Source: Membranipora membranacea
Lineage: Eukaryota > Bryozoa > Gymnolaemata > Cheilostomatida > Membraniporidae
DNA length: 64,000 bases
Assembly: GCA_914767715.1 (NCBI GenBank)
Contig: OU612071.1
Coordinates: forward strand, 14,752,948-14,816,947
Direction of reading: 5' to 3'
Numbering within the stretch: the first letter of the stretch is position 1; every line of letters starts with the position of its first letter. Positions 11,701 through 26,700 of this stretch are shown one piece after another. Both the position numbers and the translations under genes were made by a program. The notes under the pieces were generated by a model that was given only the letters and a program-made list of their open reading frames with translations, ran no database searches and had not been told where the DNA came from.

Positions 11701-14700
11701 ATTTTAAAAAGTAATATTCTTTGTTGTTAAATCAATGGTAGGCTATTTGTATGTAATGTTTTAGAGTACATTGTGACGGGGCATAGTAAAGGGTTATGTA
11801 CTACATCAGCAATGTGATCAAAGCTTTGCGATGGTTTAAATTAAGCGCAAGCTATTGTATACACATGTGAGTTAGGGGTACTAGCTCTTGTGATGACCAA
11901 TGTAATACCAGTGTATATTATATAAATTAGTGCGTACAAAAGCTGGCCCTAAATAGTGGCCCCAGAAAGTTATGGTTGCATAGGGACAAACAAGGCTTTT
12001 TGAACCAAACTCTTGATATTGCCTTGCTCAAAACCCTCTGTCTTCCGGTATTTTGATTAGAAAAATTCACTACACACCTTCTACCCAGAAAACATAAATT
12101 TCCATCAAACAGTGAAAGATTCTTTGAAAACCAACCCTACGCAGCGTAATTTTTAAGGCACCAGACATATACAATAAGGCAAGTTATAAAATTATACATG
12201 TGGTTGTGACATATATCAAGGTCGCATGTACCTTTTTCTGCCCACGGTGACCTCAAATTGTGTACAATGAATAGAGACAGTTCTGGCTAATTTGTGAAAG
12301 GTAACTAATTGAATCAAAACTTCTAAGTCTGGTGAGGGTGGGTGGGTGGGTGAGGATGATATTCTAAGTACACATAAATAACCGTGAAGTAAAACCAGTT
12401 TACCTTCTCTTTAAGTTTGATTGCTTGGCCTCTTATTGCTTCCTTCTCTTCTTTGACCTCATTCACTCTTTTATCACTTTCCTTCCTCGCTGCAGTGAGA
12501 GCATCGGCCATCTTTGATTTCCACTTAGTTTCAAGTTCTTCTTCCAAATCCGCAACCTGAAAAACAAGTGATACATTATTGAATCAACCATTTGACCGTT
12601 CAGTATAGTAGTGGTAGAGGAGTGGCAGGCCTCACAACATTTAGGTGTAGGTAGGCGATCGACTGCCTGACATGGCTCACAGTTGCTTTAACTCAAATAC
12701 TAAACAGACTCTTATCATAGCCCTTAATCCCGCAATGATGACAGAGCATTTCATCATATTCGGACCAGCTCATAGTTTACTTTTTGGTCTCTCAGTCTTT
12801 TTATATCAGTTTAGGGCTATTAAAAGTCAGAATGTAGTTCAACGCAGTCAAATCACTAGTTTAAGCTCATAAACTGTGTCGGATAGCTGGTAGTAGCATT
12901 TTATTACCAACCACTTTCCCAACAAAGTGGTTGATAATGAAATGCTACTACCAGCTATTCTGACACACATCACTTAAGTTTACAAAAATTCGATTTATCC
13001 AAACTAAACTTAATAGTGCCATTCAAGATGATAGAGTATTTAACCATAGCTGATCGTATCAAATTGCCGGTGATAAAATAATAGCCTCTAATAGCAAGCA
13101 ATCATGGAAACCAACTGATCGAGGGTATGACATAAAGAGGTACAGTGTAGGCTTTCCAGCAAGTCATTACTACTACACTTCATTATAGCCATTTAAGTCT
13201 ACATCTTATCGTATAATATCACCCTACCCACATAGTACTCTAGTGACATAGACTATGTCAGCAGCTTGGGGGAGGTGGGAGGTGACTCTCTATCAAGAAA
13301 GGAAGTTCACATAGGTAGATTAATGAATACAGAAACCAGTGTTTCATTGCAGCCAGAAGTGTAAAGTGTACACAAATTTATACCCTGCAAAAGGTGTACT
13401 GATCAAATAAAACCTAAATTGTAGATGGAAAAGTATACTTAGAGAGCTAACGCCTGCGTGGAATTGTGTCGTTCAGCATCAGTGAAACTTTGCTTATTCG
13501 GTAAGCTTACTCGTTTAGTAGACTCTGAGCTGTGTTTCTCTTGATATCTTTCCTTGAGAGAAGACAACTCCTGATCGTGTTGCGCTTGCAGCTCAGCAAC
13601 TTCCTGTTTGGAGCGGTCTCGCTCCTCGCTAAGCTTCTGTTTCCTGTCTGCTAAAGCCTACAGAAATCAAAAAATGTCACCCAATGCATACAACTGATTT
13701 CTCTCTCTCGCTGTTAAAGGCTATGAAGGTCTGTGCCACTCTGCACACTATGTCCTAACTGAGACATACATTCCTCTCAGCAGCATAGGGCTTGAATTAA
13801 TTTATATATATTGAGAAACCAAATTGGAGAAACAATGGCAACCCATAATTTCAGAATATTTGCACCTGATTGGAACACTGGCCTTGCTATCTCACAACCT
13901 TGAACTCTGAGAGTTGCCTCCCTTGATGGCAGCGGGTTCTGAATGATAAAACTAACTCCTTGATAAAACTAATGGGTTAAAAAAAAGATTTGGTTTTGAT
14001 TTGATTCAATTTTTTATTGATGTCCTTGGGTGTAGGCTCTGGACCACCTTTACTAGACAGTGACCAATGTAAATTGTAAAGCAGCCATTAGCGTGATATT
14101 GCATAGCAATCCTCAAAAGCAAGAAATTACGCAAAAAGTTTGTGTTGAGAGATGTTTTTTCTACCAACGACCTCTAAACAAAAGTGATATTTTCACCAAA
14201 ATATTCCCTGTTCAACTTAATCTTTAGTACTATTGACTTATACTAATACTTGATCTCTTCGGTGGAATTTTCAACAAAGGATCTCCCCATAAAGCAAAAT
14301 ATTGATTCCTTAATACTCTCAATACTTTAACCATTAATCTCTTCAATAGTGTGTTTTCCAATAAATCTGATCACATTGATCTCTAACCTTATTTAGATCA
14401 GTGACACTATCTCCTAGTTCAGAGATCTCATCTTCTAGTTTAGTTAGTCTGCTCTCTGCTTCTCTACGCTTGCTCTTCTCAGATTTCAACAAATCTGTGG
14501 AAGTCTTCAACTCTCCTTCTTTTTCTAAAGAATGAATACATATAATATATATTAAATAATTATATAAATACATATAATATATAATTATAATATAAATACA
14601 TATAATACATATTAACTAATTATACAAATCATAGATGAGTGGACAATCATACTGTATGAACATTCTCTTGGGCCTTTCTGAGATTGACTGGAGATATCTA

Positions 14701-17700
14701 TTTGAAGTCTTCAGCTCTCCCGCATTCTCTAAGGAATCACATCAGACAAGATAATTATAAAAATCGAAGCGAAGTGGACTATTTGTATAAGATGAAAAGT
14801 CTCTCGGGCCTTTATGAGTTTGATTGGAGATATCTATCGAAGTCTTCAACTATCCTGCTTTCTCTAAAGAATCACATCATGAAAAAATAGTCAAAGACGA
14901 TAAACCCACAAACATATTATAGGTTTCTGTAAGTTAACTATCAAACCATATCCAAATGACTAAAAAAACATACTGAATGAATAGTTGATTAGACAATGAT
15001 CGGACAACTCCCATGTATTTTTCACAAGTTATATATTCAAAATTCTGTTGTGATAGGGCAATATCCTGACACAGCGAATCTTTAAATAATCTGAAAACTT
15101 CCATCAAGTTCTTGATTCCCACCATCAAATTCTGAATTTTCTGGTCTGATTACAGATGTTGGGCTACGGGTGGTTTCAAGTGATAAATGTCTCTCGACAA
15201 CTTTAAATTATCTATTAGCCCACATATTAATCATAAATTGCAGAGAAAGTTACCAACTGCAAAGAGTAATTCTATCCATAAAACAGCTTCAGCTAGTTTT
15301 CAAGTATTCAACGCGAAATGACAAAGCAATTTTCACATAGGCCTACAGTGTTCCTACTCCGTGGAAGTATTTCCGTTTCTGATACAGATATCAATACCAT
15401 ACAATACCAAATACACTAATAAAAGCAGCAAACTCACAATCAGCGGATATCGCGAAGATGAAAAGCGTAAACACAGCACACCCTGTCTGTTAATTTACAA
15501 CCCCCAAACTCTCGCCACGCACGGCGCCCACCCTGGGTCACTCCCTGTCAGTACCCATGAGAAGCGCTGCTTTGTCATTGTTGAACATTTACTCCCCTAG
15601 ACGATGACCTAGACAAACTAAAAGTGCTTGACAGGTGCTTGTCTGACACTATTGTATTTCAAAAGACCAGAGGTAACAATCAAAATCCAACTGTACACAA
15701 TTTCAGACAGTGATTCTGTTGCTTTTCGATGTCAAACAGACAACTCCGAGAATGTAGCAAGGTTGTGATAACAGAATGTGAGGGTAGGTAATGGTTTCCC
15801 CGACCATAAACTTAAACCAAGTCAAGACACTAAGACTCTAAAAACCAAGGCAAGACACCGAGACTCCCATGAACGAGCTCACAATCAAGCAGATGAAAGA
15901 GTGTTCGCCACTCTGAAAGACCATCTTTGCAGCCTCTAATCTAAAACAAAAACCTACCTGAAGTGGATTATCCAGTTAGCTTAGATCATCAGCTCTACAT
16001 GAATGACAAACTTTGTATTAGTGACAGGTAGTCAATTCTGATCTCTCAATTGGAACAAGAGCTTCCCACTCATTAGAGAATCTTGCAAGAAACTGACGAG
16101 GGGTGGGGGGGCTGACCAATACCTACAATCTAAATTGGAAAGCTAAGAACCTAGGGCTATAGGAGATCACTAGGGCGGACACACATGAACTGACATGACT
16201 TTTAATAATCCAGGTCAAAGACTACGAGATTCCTTTTACTATAAATCAAATTGTGGGATATTACCATAGAGTTATTATAAACTCTATTGATATTACTCAG
16301 CTCAGGTAATTGTCTTATTTGTGATTGATAATAGTACGCCCCCAATCCTGGAGACAGTGACGCCCCCATCATCTAGACAGGGACAAATCAATTATAAATC
16401 ATCTCAAAATGATTCACTATCAACATTTTTTCTACTGGTATGGAATGTAGTCAATGAATCATTACCTAACCGACCCCAGCAAGATAATGTAATATCGGTA
16501 CCTACAAATGCAGAAACATTGATGTCTTTCGTCTCAAGGGGTATCATACTTGATTTACCATGAATGCTAAGCGAAATGGTCTCAGTTTTTTATGTCACAG
16601 TGCAGTGAAATGCCATCTTTTCTCCCTATTTCTTCTGACCGGCCACAGTTTGAGAAGACAGGAAGGCAATACACCCGGCATATAAACAAACAAACCCCCC
16701 TCCTCTGTAATGATTAAATCCACCCCTTATCGCAGGTATTATATATTCAATCACCAGACATTGAAATAAAACAGAGCGCATCATATTAGTATGCATATCA
16801 AGACTGGATATTGGATTGCATTTTTTCACTGATAGGTGAATATGAGGTCACAAACTGATTGATGTATTGTATTTCTCAATTCAATCATGCAGAAGGCAGG
16901 ATTGATGAAGAGCGATGTTTCGGACACTTTTTGCAGCAACTGTTTTGTAAACTAGGTCAGCTCTATGTTACATAGCTTAGTTTGCATGTAAAACAGCCTG
17001 GCTTTGTTAACCGACTCAACCAAATGAAACCCATCAAGATACGAGGAAAAAGAAACCTACTAAAGAGCCGCAGACTGCATGCCTATCAAATGTTAGCACA
17101 TAATAATGTACCACATATGACACATATTCAGCTGTTGGGGTGAGAGGTTCCCACAATGCACTGTTTTTCATTGGATTAAAAACAACTACAATTGGTTAAT
17201 GCAGCAGCAAAAAGTCGTTACCGCTCTGATGTCCCACAATCGGACTGGAAATGCCTGCTGGGATTGTATTCAACTGAATCAAAATGGGTCTGCCAAAAAT
17301 ATTGAAGATGTTAACAACTTTCCCATAATGCAACATCGATCAGGGATTGCTAAGAAGATTAGGTGAATCTTGGTTATTGTTTCTTTGACCAGATAGCACA
17401 ATGAACTGAAGAGCATTGAAAATTACCTTAGAGGAGTAAGCCTATAGGGTTTGTGGGGGCACAAGTTTGCCTTTCCACGCATGCTTCAAACGGCAAAGAC
17501 AAATACTTGATGCTAGCTATCATTTTTTCCGACCATAAAATGGTATAAATCACTCCTCTACTCCTCAAATAACAAGCTTTAAAAAACTAAATTGGTCAAT
17601 CATTGACAAGCTAGTACTTACACCTCTTCCATGGAGGGAGGGTGTCACAAGTACAAGATTGTCTAAAGCTGGGTAAGACAGCTTAGCTGCGTTATAGCAT

Positions 17701-20700
17701 GAGTTCCTCCTCGTAAACCGATCCATCACCTCCAAGAGAAAGAATTCTAGAGACTCACAACAGATCCTTAGTTGGATAATCAAAATCTAACAAAACTGAT
17801 GAGTATACTCCAGGAACAGCTCCATCATGTAAATCAAATTCACGAAGAGTTAGATTTGTTTTCTTTTGACCAAATATCAGGAGGCCTATTATGAATCAAT
17901 ATATCAATGACTGGTACAAGTCCGTTCAACAATTGAGTCACAGAAAGGTTCTACAGACAGGTAGAGGTACAGCAACCTGACACGATGATATTCCGCCTGC
18001 TGTTCACATATTAGGACTAGGGCACAAGTGAGGTCACAAGCAGACAGACAAGTTAGTCTGAGGTTTTGGTCAGTAAGTAAGTCTGTCATGACTAACACTT
18101 ACATTGTAGTAGGACATTAAGATCTTTATCAGTATCCTGTCAGCGCAATTTGCACCAAAATATTATCCTTATCTAGCTGATGTGACAGCACCGATAGCTT
18201 GAGTGCCAATGCTGTTTGATTTAGGACGGTATTGCGCCGCCCCTCTATCATTGCATGTGACAATAAAATGAGCGACAACTAAACGTGTCGGTGGTGAAGC
18301 TGACTAGAATATATACACCTCTACCGCACATCTCGGTCGTAGGTCTAATAGTCAAACTAATACCAAAGCTTTAACATTTTGCGAAACAACAGAGTACCAT
18401 GGAAACTACTGCAATACTGATAACCTGGAAAGAACACCTCTCTGGCAATCAGCTCACGAGTTCATGGTATAGACCTAACACAAAAAAGGGGAAGACGGAT
18501 TGCGATGCTTCGGCACTGCATGCAAAGTCATAAAAGTTTGACTCTAGAATATGTCATCAAATTGACATGACGAGCCTCTCGAATCCTGCAACTACAGGGC
18601 TATAAACTCTGCCAATCAAAATGTTGGAAATAATTAGAGCTGGCCATTGTTAAACGAAAATAAGACACAGACTGTTGCAGAGCTCCATCAAAACTGAATA
18701 TCCCTTGAATCTTTAAACCAGGAACAGTAACTCCTTGTTATTTCTTGGTTAAACATCTAGAATGCGACATTGGACATTTACAGCTAGCCAAATGTCCTGT
18801 ATTTGTGTGGCACTGATTTTACCTTTTCGTGTAGCCCTCTGCAAGCAGTATTATCCGAGTCAGAAGCTTTTTAGTAGCACCAAAGTGATCGCCTTGAGGT
18901 TGATAATTTTACTGCATCAACTCAAAATTATCACGCACAAATGATAACATAACATTCATGTGCATAAAATTTCAATCCCGCTATCAGTGTTGTCCTAATG
19001 CATTATGCTAATACTCTTTACAAATTAGCACAGGTTCTCCAAAGCTTATTGGTGCGTGTGACCCCTACCTAATGTTTTAATTTTTAGGTTTTGAAGGCTT
19101 TACTACACCTTGGCCAATTTTCCAATAACATTGAAAACATTATACTGCACTGCATGAGGCATTTGCGCCTTATTTTCATATCAGAGATTAATTTTTGTTA
19201 TGCATCATGTAGCGCTCACAGGCCCGTAGTACTAGGGGAAGCAGAGAGGCACTGCCTCCCCTAAAAGCTAAATGCAGTGGCTTATGCAATTGAAGACTCC
19301 ATGTCAGAATCAGCTCCTCCGGAATTTCCTTGCTAATAATATGCCTCAAATTGCTTTGGGAAGAGCTCACAGCACCCCTCCTGGTGATGCTCTGTACGTT
19401 TGCCTCCCCTACAATTTCTTTTAAGCTACGGCCCCGATGCCAGATTGAGGTATATGCGCTTCATTTTTCATATCAGAGCTTAATTTTTGTTTTGCATCAT
19501 GAAGCACTGAGCCTATCTAAACTAAACCAAAGATTATAAATACTCATTGACTAAACTAATACAGGTCAAGAATTTCATCTGGACTTTATATGACTGATTG
19601 CCCCTCACAGAGACTATTACAAAGCTAACATTGTGTAACGCTTGGATTAGTTTCTATGCAAATTACTGATAAGACACAGAAGAGACAGGAAAATTGAGAT
19701 GCTTCAATAGATAGATGGGGTTGAGTGCAAAAACATCCTGTATCATGTGAACAGTAAGCTCATAATGCTTGGGGGTTAGGCCAAGTTTGGTCCATTTGCC
19801 TGCATTCCGAGTCGCTCCCGATCCCGATAGGAGGGAGCAACAGGGATGCAGGCAATTGGATTAAACTTGGTCTAAGGTTGATACAACATACAGTAGTGCG
19901 CATGCCACTACACAACCTCCGGTCTCTCGCTAGAACCCATGAGTCAAGCGCAGTTTTGAGGCCTTATCTAGTGCAACTTCCTCATGGCCGGCCCCAGCAG
20001 CTTGAACCCCCTGTGTGTTAATACTGAAGGACTATTACAACTGCGAATGAGTAAATTCAAAGCAAATTTCGTTTGACACACACTATTTTGTCCTTAGCAT
20101 TCACATCCAGTTGCTAAATATTTAGCATATTTGGGAAGGAATTGCAAGCATCAAATCATAGCTAACATGTTTGATAACTAGCTTGTTTGTTACTAGCTTC
20201 AAAAAACTCCTACTCTATGTTATAATTGACTTTTTGTGCAGTTTGCTGTTTTTGGCATATGTTTTAGTATGTTTGGCTGCATGGATGTTTAGTCGGGAAA
20301 GATATGCCCTGCCAAAATACTCATATCAGATGTTACAGAACCGTGGAAAGTTTGACTGACTGTCATCCTTTAGTTATTCATATCAATCAATGATAACTCA
20401 CACCCCAATGAGCACAATTGCATCCATATCAAGATGTATCGTAGAGACTTAGCTAGACCTTGCATAGACTTAGCCTAAATACCCTAGAGCAACAACTTCT
20501 CCCGCAGGAAGAAAGTTCGCTTTTTTACACATGCTTGATATATAGCTCACATTATTTCATCTTCATCACTTCATATAAACTCCCATCTTAACTAGCTAAT
20601 ATTTAACCCTCAAGGGTACTCAATAATATTAGGAAGTCTATATGACATGCTATTACGTTATCAATAGAAGCTGAAGAGGGCACAAGATGGGGGAGATATA

Positions 20701-23700
20701 ACTCTTACCGACAAGTGTAGTTATCTGCTCTCGAAGCTCTTGATCAGTTTTGCGTAGTTCTGACAGTGAGAGCTGACTTGTGGTAAGTTGTGACATTACA
20801 GTACTAAGCTTACTTGTCAACTCAACCTTTAATTTAACAAAGAGGAAACAATAATAAAAAAAAAGATGTGACAATTGTTACTAAATAACGACTATCTTAT
20901 CAAGCGTCATGATATTAACCCCACAATGCAATTTTCTGTAAATCCCAGTTAGATACGGGCTGTTGTAACGTATAACGTATAACCAGAATTTCCTTAGAGC
21001 TTCTGTTGATGATGGCTAAACCAAGAGGAGCATTCACCTTATACAACCAGAGTGAGATTGTGGTTCATCTTCAATAGTCTTACTGTACAGTGTATCTTAC
21101 CATATTCCTTGTTGAAGGCAAAGACTTGAGTTTTTTTCATATTTCACTGTTTATCAACCATATTTCAGCAACAGCCACGATGGCTTGAATTTGCAATATT
21201 TGGAATATTTCTACTCTCTGTTGAGATCAGTAACATTGTACCGGAGAGAACTGGCTTTAATTGAACATGGTTTTGTGAAACAACACTATACATTTCTATC
21301 ACAATCTACTACGCTTATGGCTGTACAGATGATCTATTTAATGGGTGAGTGGGCGTCAGTCCAAACCACTAGCAACTTGGTAGGTACAGTAATTAAGTGT
21401 GTAATCACTCCTGACAACATGATGAGTGTAAGAAGAATGCCACATGTCTGCTTGTGACTAAGCCTAAGTGCCCTAGATGTCTGAGCAAAGATAGTAGTGG
21501 CTCAACCAAATCCATTTTGGACCATCAGTTTATCCTGGACATTTATTAATGGGTGAGTGGTTTCTACTTCCAGTACCTGCATTTTAGGTTGTAGGTAGTG
21601 CTCATGTAATGACACAACTGATAGTTGAAGCTAAACACTTTTATGTTCTCAAGTCGAAGACTGTGTTAAGACACACTTTAAGCCAAACTACCCAAAGTGT
21701 CCCAAAACTTTTTTTCCATACTTCATAATCTCTCTCAATTTAAAACTTCAAACCCATAATCTTTTTTAAGCTGTTCCATCTCATTGAATGATAAATTAAT
21801 CAAACCGAGATCAGATCAGATATCATCAGAATCATATCTATAAATAGGAACTCAAATAAAATATTGTATCAACCTCAGAAAGGCTCACACAATACAGATG
21901 TAAGGAAGCGCTATGATTACCCACAATGCAATGTTCTGGAATTCCCAGTTAGATCAGGTCGATGATAATGTTCACCAGGTTGACCTGATATTCAATTGGA
22001 TTTTAGATGCGCTGTTGGATTATTGCATTGAAGTGCTCAAAAAGACATCAAATTCATCATACCTTTTCTTGTTCTAGCTCCAGTATTTTAGATTGACTCT
22101 GAGTAGCAGTTGATTTGTAAGAATCATTTCTGGCCTCCAGCATCTGATTACTTTTCTCTACATGCCTACAAGGAAAACGCCATAAAAAGATTATATATCA
22201 AGTGTTAAAGGGCAACCAAGGTTTCAAACATATTCTCATTGATTGATAGCAGATTGCACCTTCTGCATATAGGGAAATAGGGAAAAAGACCAAATCTAAT
22301 TCGGATGATTATTCAGCCAGAGTTATTGGGAAACATTTCATCCATCAGGTACTCAAACTCAGCTAAAATAGAATACCACAGAGCAGTTTCCTGTTCCTGT
22401 TATTATTTAGCCTGTACTCTATCAATATAACAGCAATGTCTTGGAACCTCATTCTGAAAAACTTTTTAAACAAATCAGATTAATGCCGATAAAAGTATAT
22501 ATACAAGAGATAAATCAGTGGCTGAAGACAGAGTAGCAGTAGAAGGCGGCTCAGTTTGTCAAAATGCATGCCCTTCAGTTTGCAAATATTGGAAACCTCG
22601 AGCTCGAATGACAACTGACTACTGGGCTGTGTTAGGACCCATAACTCTGCTCTGACCTGCCTGGAAACTTGGTGCAAACTTGAAAAATAATTGCAGTCTC
22701 AACCATAATGCAACTAACTTATCTTTGTGAATCTTGTGAGATGTTGTGCTTTATAGGTCCATTCGTCTTTAACCAACTTACAGCTGGCTTGTCATGAAGA
22801 TACGTACAAATTATGGAAATCACGGGAGCAGTATCTACAAAGTTGCCTGCTCGTATTTTGTGGTAGAACAACTCTGCTTTTATTGATAGCTTAGGCAGGG
22901 AGTTTGGGACTGGGAGTTTGCCCCAAACTCCCTGCCTGTATAGTCAGTAGAAACTCATGTGAACACATTATTTACATTCATCTCAACACACCTCTAGTTA
23001 CTGCCAAGGAATGGAATCTGGGTTATTCAACAATTCCCATAAATTTGATTGGAGAAAACATTTTAGTGCCTTTTCCACATTAGATGACTTTTTCAGAGCT
23101 AACCTTTGGTTATCCTGGAGGAGGGAGGATATTTTATCGTTCTGCTCCTCGACTTTCCTCGTCTTGTCGGTCACTTCCTGTTTGAGTTTCTCGTTATCTT
23201 TTATTATCCTTGTCAGGTTTTCAAGTAAAACTCTCGTCTCCATGTTTGGAATGTTGGATGAGGAACTGTTCAAACTTTGTACCTTCAAACAGTAAAGTAG
23301 TGTTACATTTAGCAGGTTTCTCTCTGTTCCGGGTTGTTTAATTAGTCTACCTGGAGACACTATCTTTCATGAGTGTCAGCAAAAAATTGGACAGACTTGC
23401 AATTGCCACCTAATGGCCAAAACAGTAATAGAAAATTGTTGTAACATCAGGGAGAGAAATCAGGTAATAGCTGTAGGATGTAAGTTATAACTTGTCACGG
23501 ATGGCAATCTTTCAACTCTTATTTGGCGAACTCCCATGATAGAAGTTTTTTGATATGCAATGATCTATTTCAGTTCAAAACCCGTTATTTGCAAATTGTT
23601 TGAAGGCTAAGCTCCCTACCTGTTCAATGATGTTATCAAGTTTCTTGTTTATTTCTGTGTTTTGCTGACTTGAGTCAGCGGTCGTAATGTCAGCGACTGA

Positions 23701-26700
23701 ACTTTGAGGCCTCAGAGGAGACCCTCCCATCTGCTGAGCTAATCCTGTATAATACAACAGCGGAAGGTGACACTGATCTACATATTACGGCCTCAAATCA
23801 GCATGTTTTTATAGGTTGTTCTCTCCCTAATCACCGAAATGTATACAAATTAATCAAATAAATTGTTATAAATAAATCAAATAAATTCACATTATTATAC
23901 ACATATTATGATACAAAATAAATCCAGGCAATATAATACAAGTAGGACAATGTTAATTTCAATTTATACTAATTCAGTGTGTTGGGGAGAAGACACCATC
24001 CGGAAATACCCTGATCATCTGACCTTGAGAATTAAATGCAATTAAAGAATCAATCACATTCTGTATATTATATATATTTTATTTATTTTCATAAATACCT
24101 ACCTGGATTATTGAGCAGTCCTGACATCATCCATTGTTGTTGTTGTTGAGAGGCAGCACCTCCTCCCATTGCTGCCTGTTGCTGTAACTGAAGCTGCATC
24201 TGCTGCTGCTAAAAAAGGACAGAGGGAAGACTAGTCAAGAATCTTGCGAATAATGGGTGGGCAAACCTTTCCTGCCCACAAAAAATTACAAAACGTAACT
24301 AAGCCTGCAAAAAATGTAATTCCATCAGATTTCAGTGGGATCAACTCAAATAGCATAGTATATAGCATTAATTAATTTTCTATTTTAATTCTTGTAAGTT
24401 TGTTAACACGCCCCAACTATGAAGAAGTTCTACTGAAAGAAGAATTTTATTTGGATCAGGGATGGATTTTCATTTTGTACTCAAAGGGTTATGATAGTAG
24501 CATAAGAATTTCTGTGGTTACACTTGTTTCAAAGAAACTACATAAATCTATTTATCACAACACCCAAAAGCATATTAAGGGTATACGAATGTGCTATTGG
24601 AGGGACCGATCAAGAACGGTCCCCCCCCCAGGTAGCCTAAGACTCAAAATCAACAACCCCAGTAGCGCAAGTAGCCTGGCAGTAAATAGTAGGCACAAAT
24701 TTCATTTTGTCACCAACACGACCCACAAATACTCCCAAAACCATGACCAGACTATCAATCTCAATTGCACTAGGGATCCGTGAAATGAGGCAACAAAAAA
24801 AGAGGCCTCCTGACAAGCATACCACTAGGCTGTACGAATGTGCAGGGGATGATAATCAAGAATGGTCACCCGTTTAGACTCTAGTGGCACATATAGCCTG
24901 GCAGTGAATAGCAGGTACCCATTGCACTATCTCACCACCATGACACACAAAGACTCACAATCCCACTAACCTATACGATGCTGCTTGGGGACGTTACTAT
25001 TTCAAGAATGGTAACCCCTTAAGACTCTCAACCAAAAAGTCTAGAGTCGCAAATAGCCTGGCAATGAATAGCAAGCAGGCTTAACAATTGTCCCATATCA
25101 CCGCCACAGCACGCAATGATTCTTAAAGGGATAATACACTTCTGATCTATATTTGGCAGCCAATGGAGCACAGAAAAATGTATGTGCATACATTAACTCC
25201 TTATTTGTAATTCAAAACCCCTTGTTCTGCTCAAATGTGCATTCTAAATTGTAGTTGTGCATCTCCAACAAGAAATAAGACAACTAACAGAATTGCTTGT
25301 GATCTGATAAAAGCTGATTTTGTGAGCAGTTGTGTGCTCCTACCTCTTGGTTGGTGTTTCAATTCTACAGATACTCAGAGTGCGCATGTGCAATAATTAT
25401 GACCTTTGGACTTTAGCTTGTTATTTTCTAACAGCCCAGCTTAACACTTTTACTACCATAACCGGATATGATAATAAAAGTGTAAAGCTGGGCTGTTAGA
25501 AAATAACAAGCTAAAGTCCAAAGGTCATCATTATTGCACATGCGCACTCTGAGTATCTGTAGAATTGAAACACCAACCAAGAGGTAGGAGCACACAACTG
25601 CTCACAAAATCAGCTTTTTTCAGATCACAAGCAATTCTGTCAGTTGTCTTATTTCTTGTTGGAGATGCACAACTACAATTTAGAATGCACATTTGAGCAG
25701 AACAAGGGGTATTGAATTACAAATAAGGAGTTTATGTATGTACATACATTTTTCTGTGCTCCATTGGCTGCCAAACAGAGATCAGAAGTGTATTATCCCT
25801 TTAAGGAGCTCTGGGATGGAACAAATAAGAATTGCCTCTGATAAGACTCAAAACAAACAAATTTAGTAGCACGAATAGCAAGCGCTAATTACGCTCTCTC
25901 ACCACAGCATACAAATACTCACACTACCACTTACCTGTAGCATCTGTTGATATTGTAGTTGTTGGATAGCATCAGGAGTCATCATTTGTTGATGCATTGC
26001 TAGGTTACCACCAGATAGCGGCATTCCTCCCATCATCATACTGGGTGAAGGGGAGGGGGAGGAAAGACGGGACGTGTCTACTGGCTACAATAAATAAAAC
26101 ATGTTTAAAGTGATGGTGAGAGGAAATATTCAATTTAATGGCTGTATCGAAAATAGAATAAAACCAAACCAGCCGCTCTCGACGGATATTGTGTAGGAGA
26201 ATTTCGCCTCATCAGTACATTGACTTAGCGAATTGAATTTTAGAATAGGTTTTTAGCTTGAATGTCTTATTTTAGGCACAGTAACAAGCAATGTACAGCG
26301 CAGATGATGGAAGATTATTGTTTCAATCGATTTATCCTTAAAGCCGAAAGTTATTATAGTCAAACTATTAAATCTGATTGGGCTGAAGTAGTTTGGGTGT
26401 AAGGTTGAATTACTCCCAGCTGTTGGCCACATAAATAAAAAAATTTAATTTTTAAATAGCAATACATTGCATCGTTGTTCATACGCCTAAAATGCTAAAC
26501 AAAGAATTTACATCGGAACCCATTTTGATGGGGTCCTTTACTTGAATAATGAAAAAAATTGCTCAGATATCTATGATTTGATGGAATCCCTACCTGGAAT
26601 GCTGAATGGCCTCCCATGATTGGTTGAGGTTGATGAGGATAGCGGGAAGGTTGTGGAGGTTTATACTGATGATCTGTGACTACCTCAGGTTGTGGATCTG

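Larger units (their letters stand above)
14525..20708 (-). other. FKBP15 intron 16, 6.2 kb
   Basis: This is the longest intron of the gene. Apart from the two exon-17 relics (14640-14890), it holds a direct duplication of about 50 bp (19164-19217 and 19455-19509, both around TTTTCATATCAGAG.TTAATTTTTGTT), one short inverted-repeat element (19786-19873) and several CCCACAATGCA-type repeat fragments around 17150-17340. No additional FKBP15 exon is needed: exon 16 ends and exon 17 begins in matching phase 1. I see no gene on the other strand. Confidence 0.6.
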
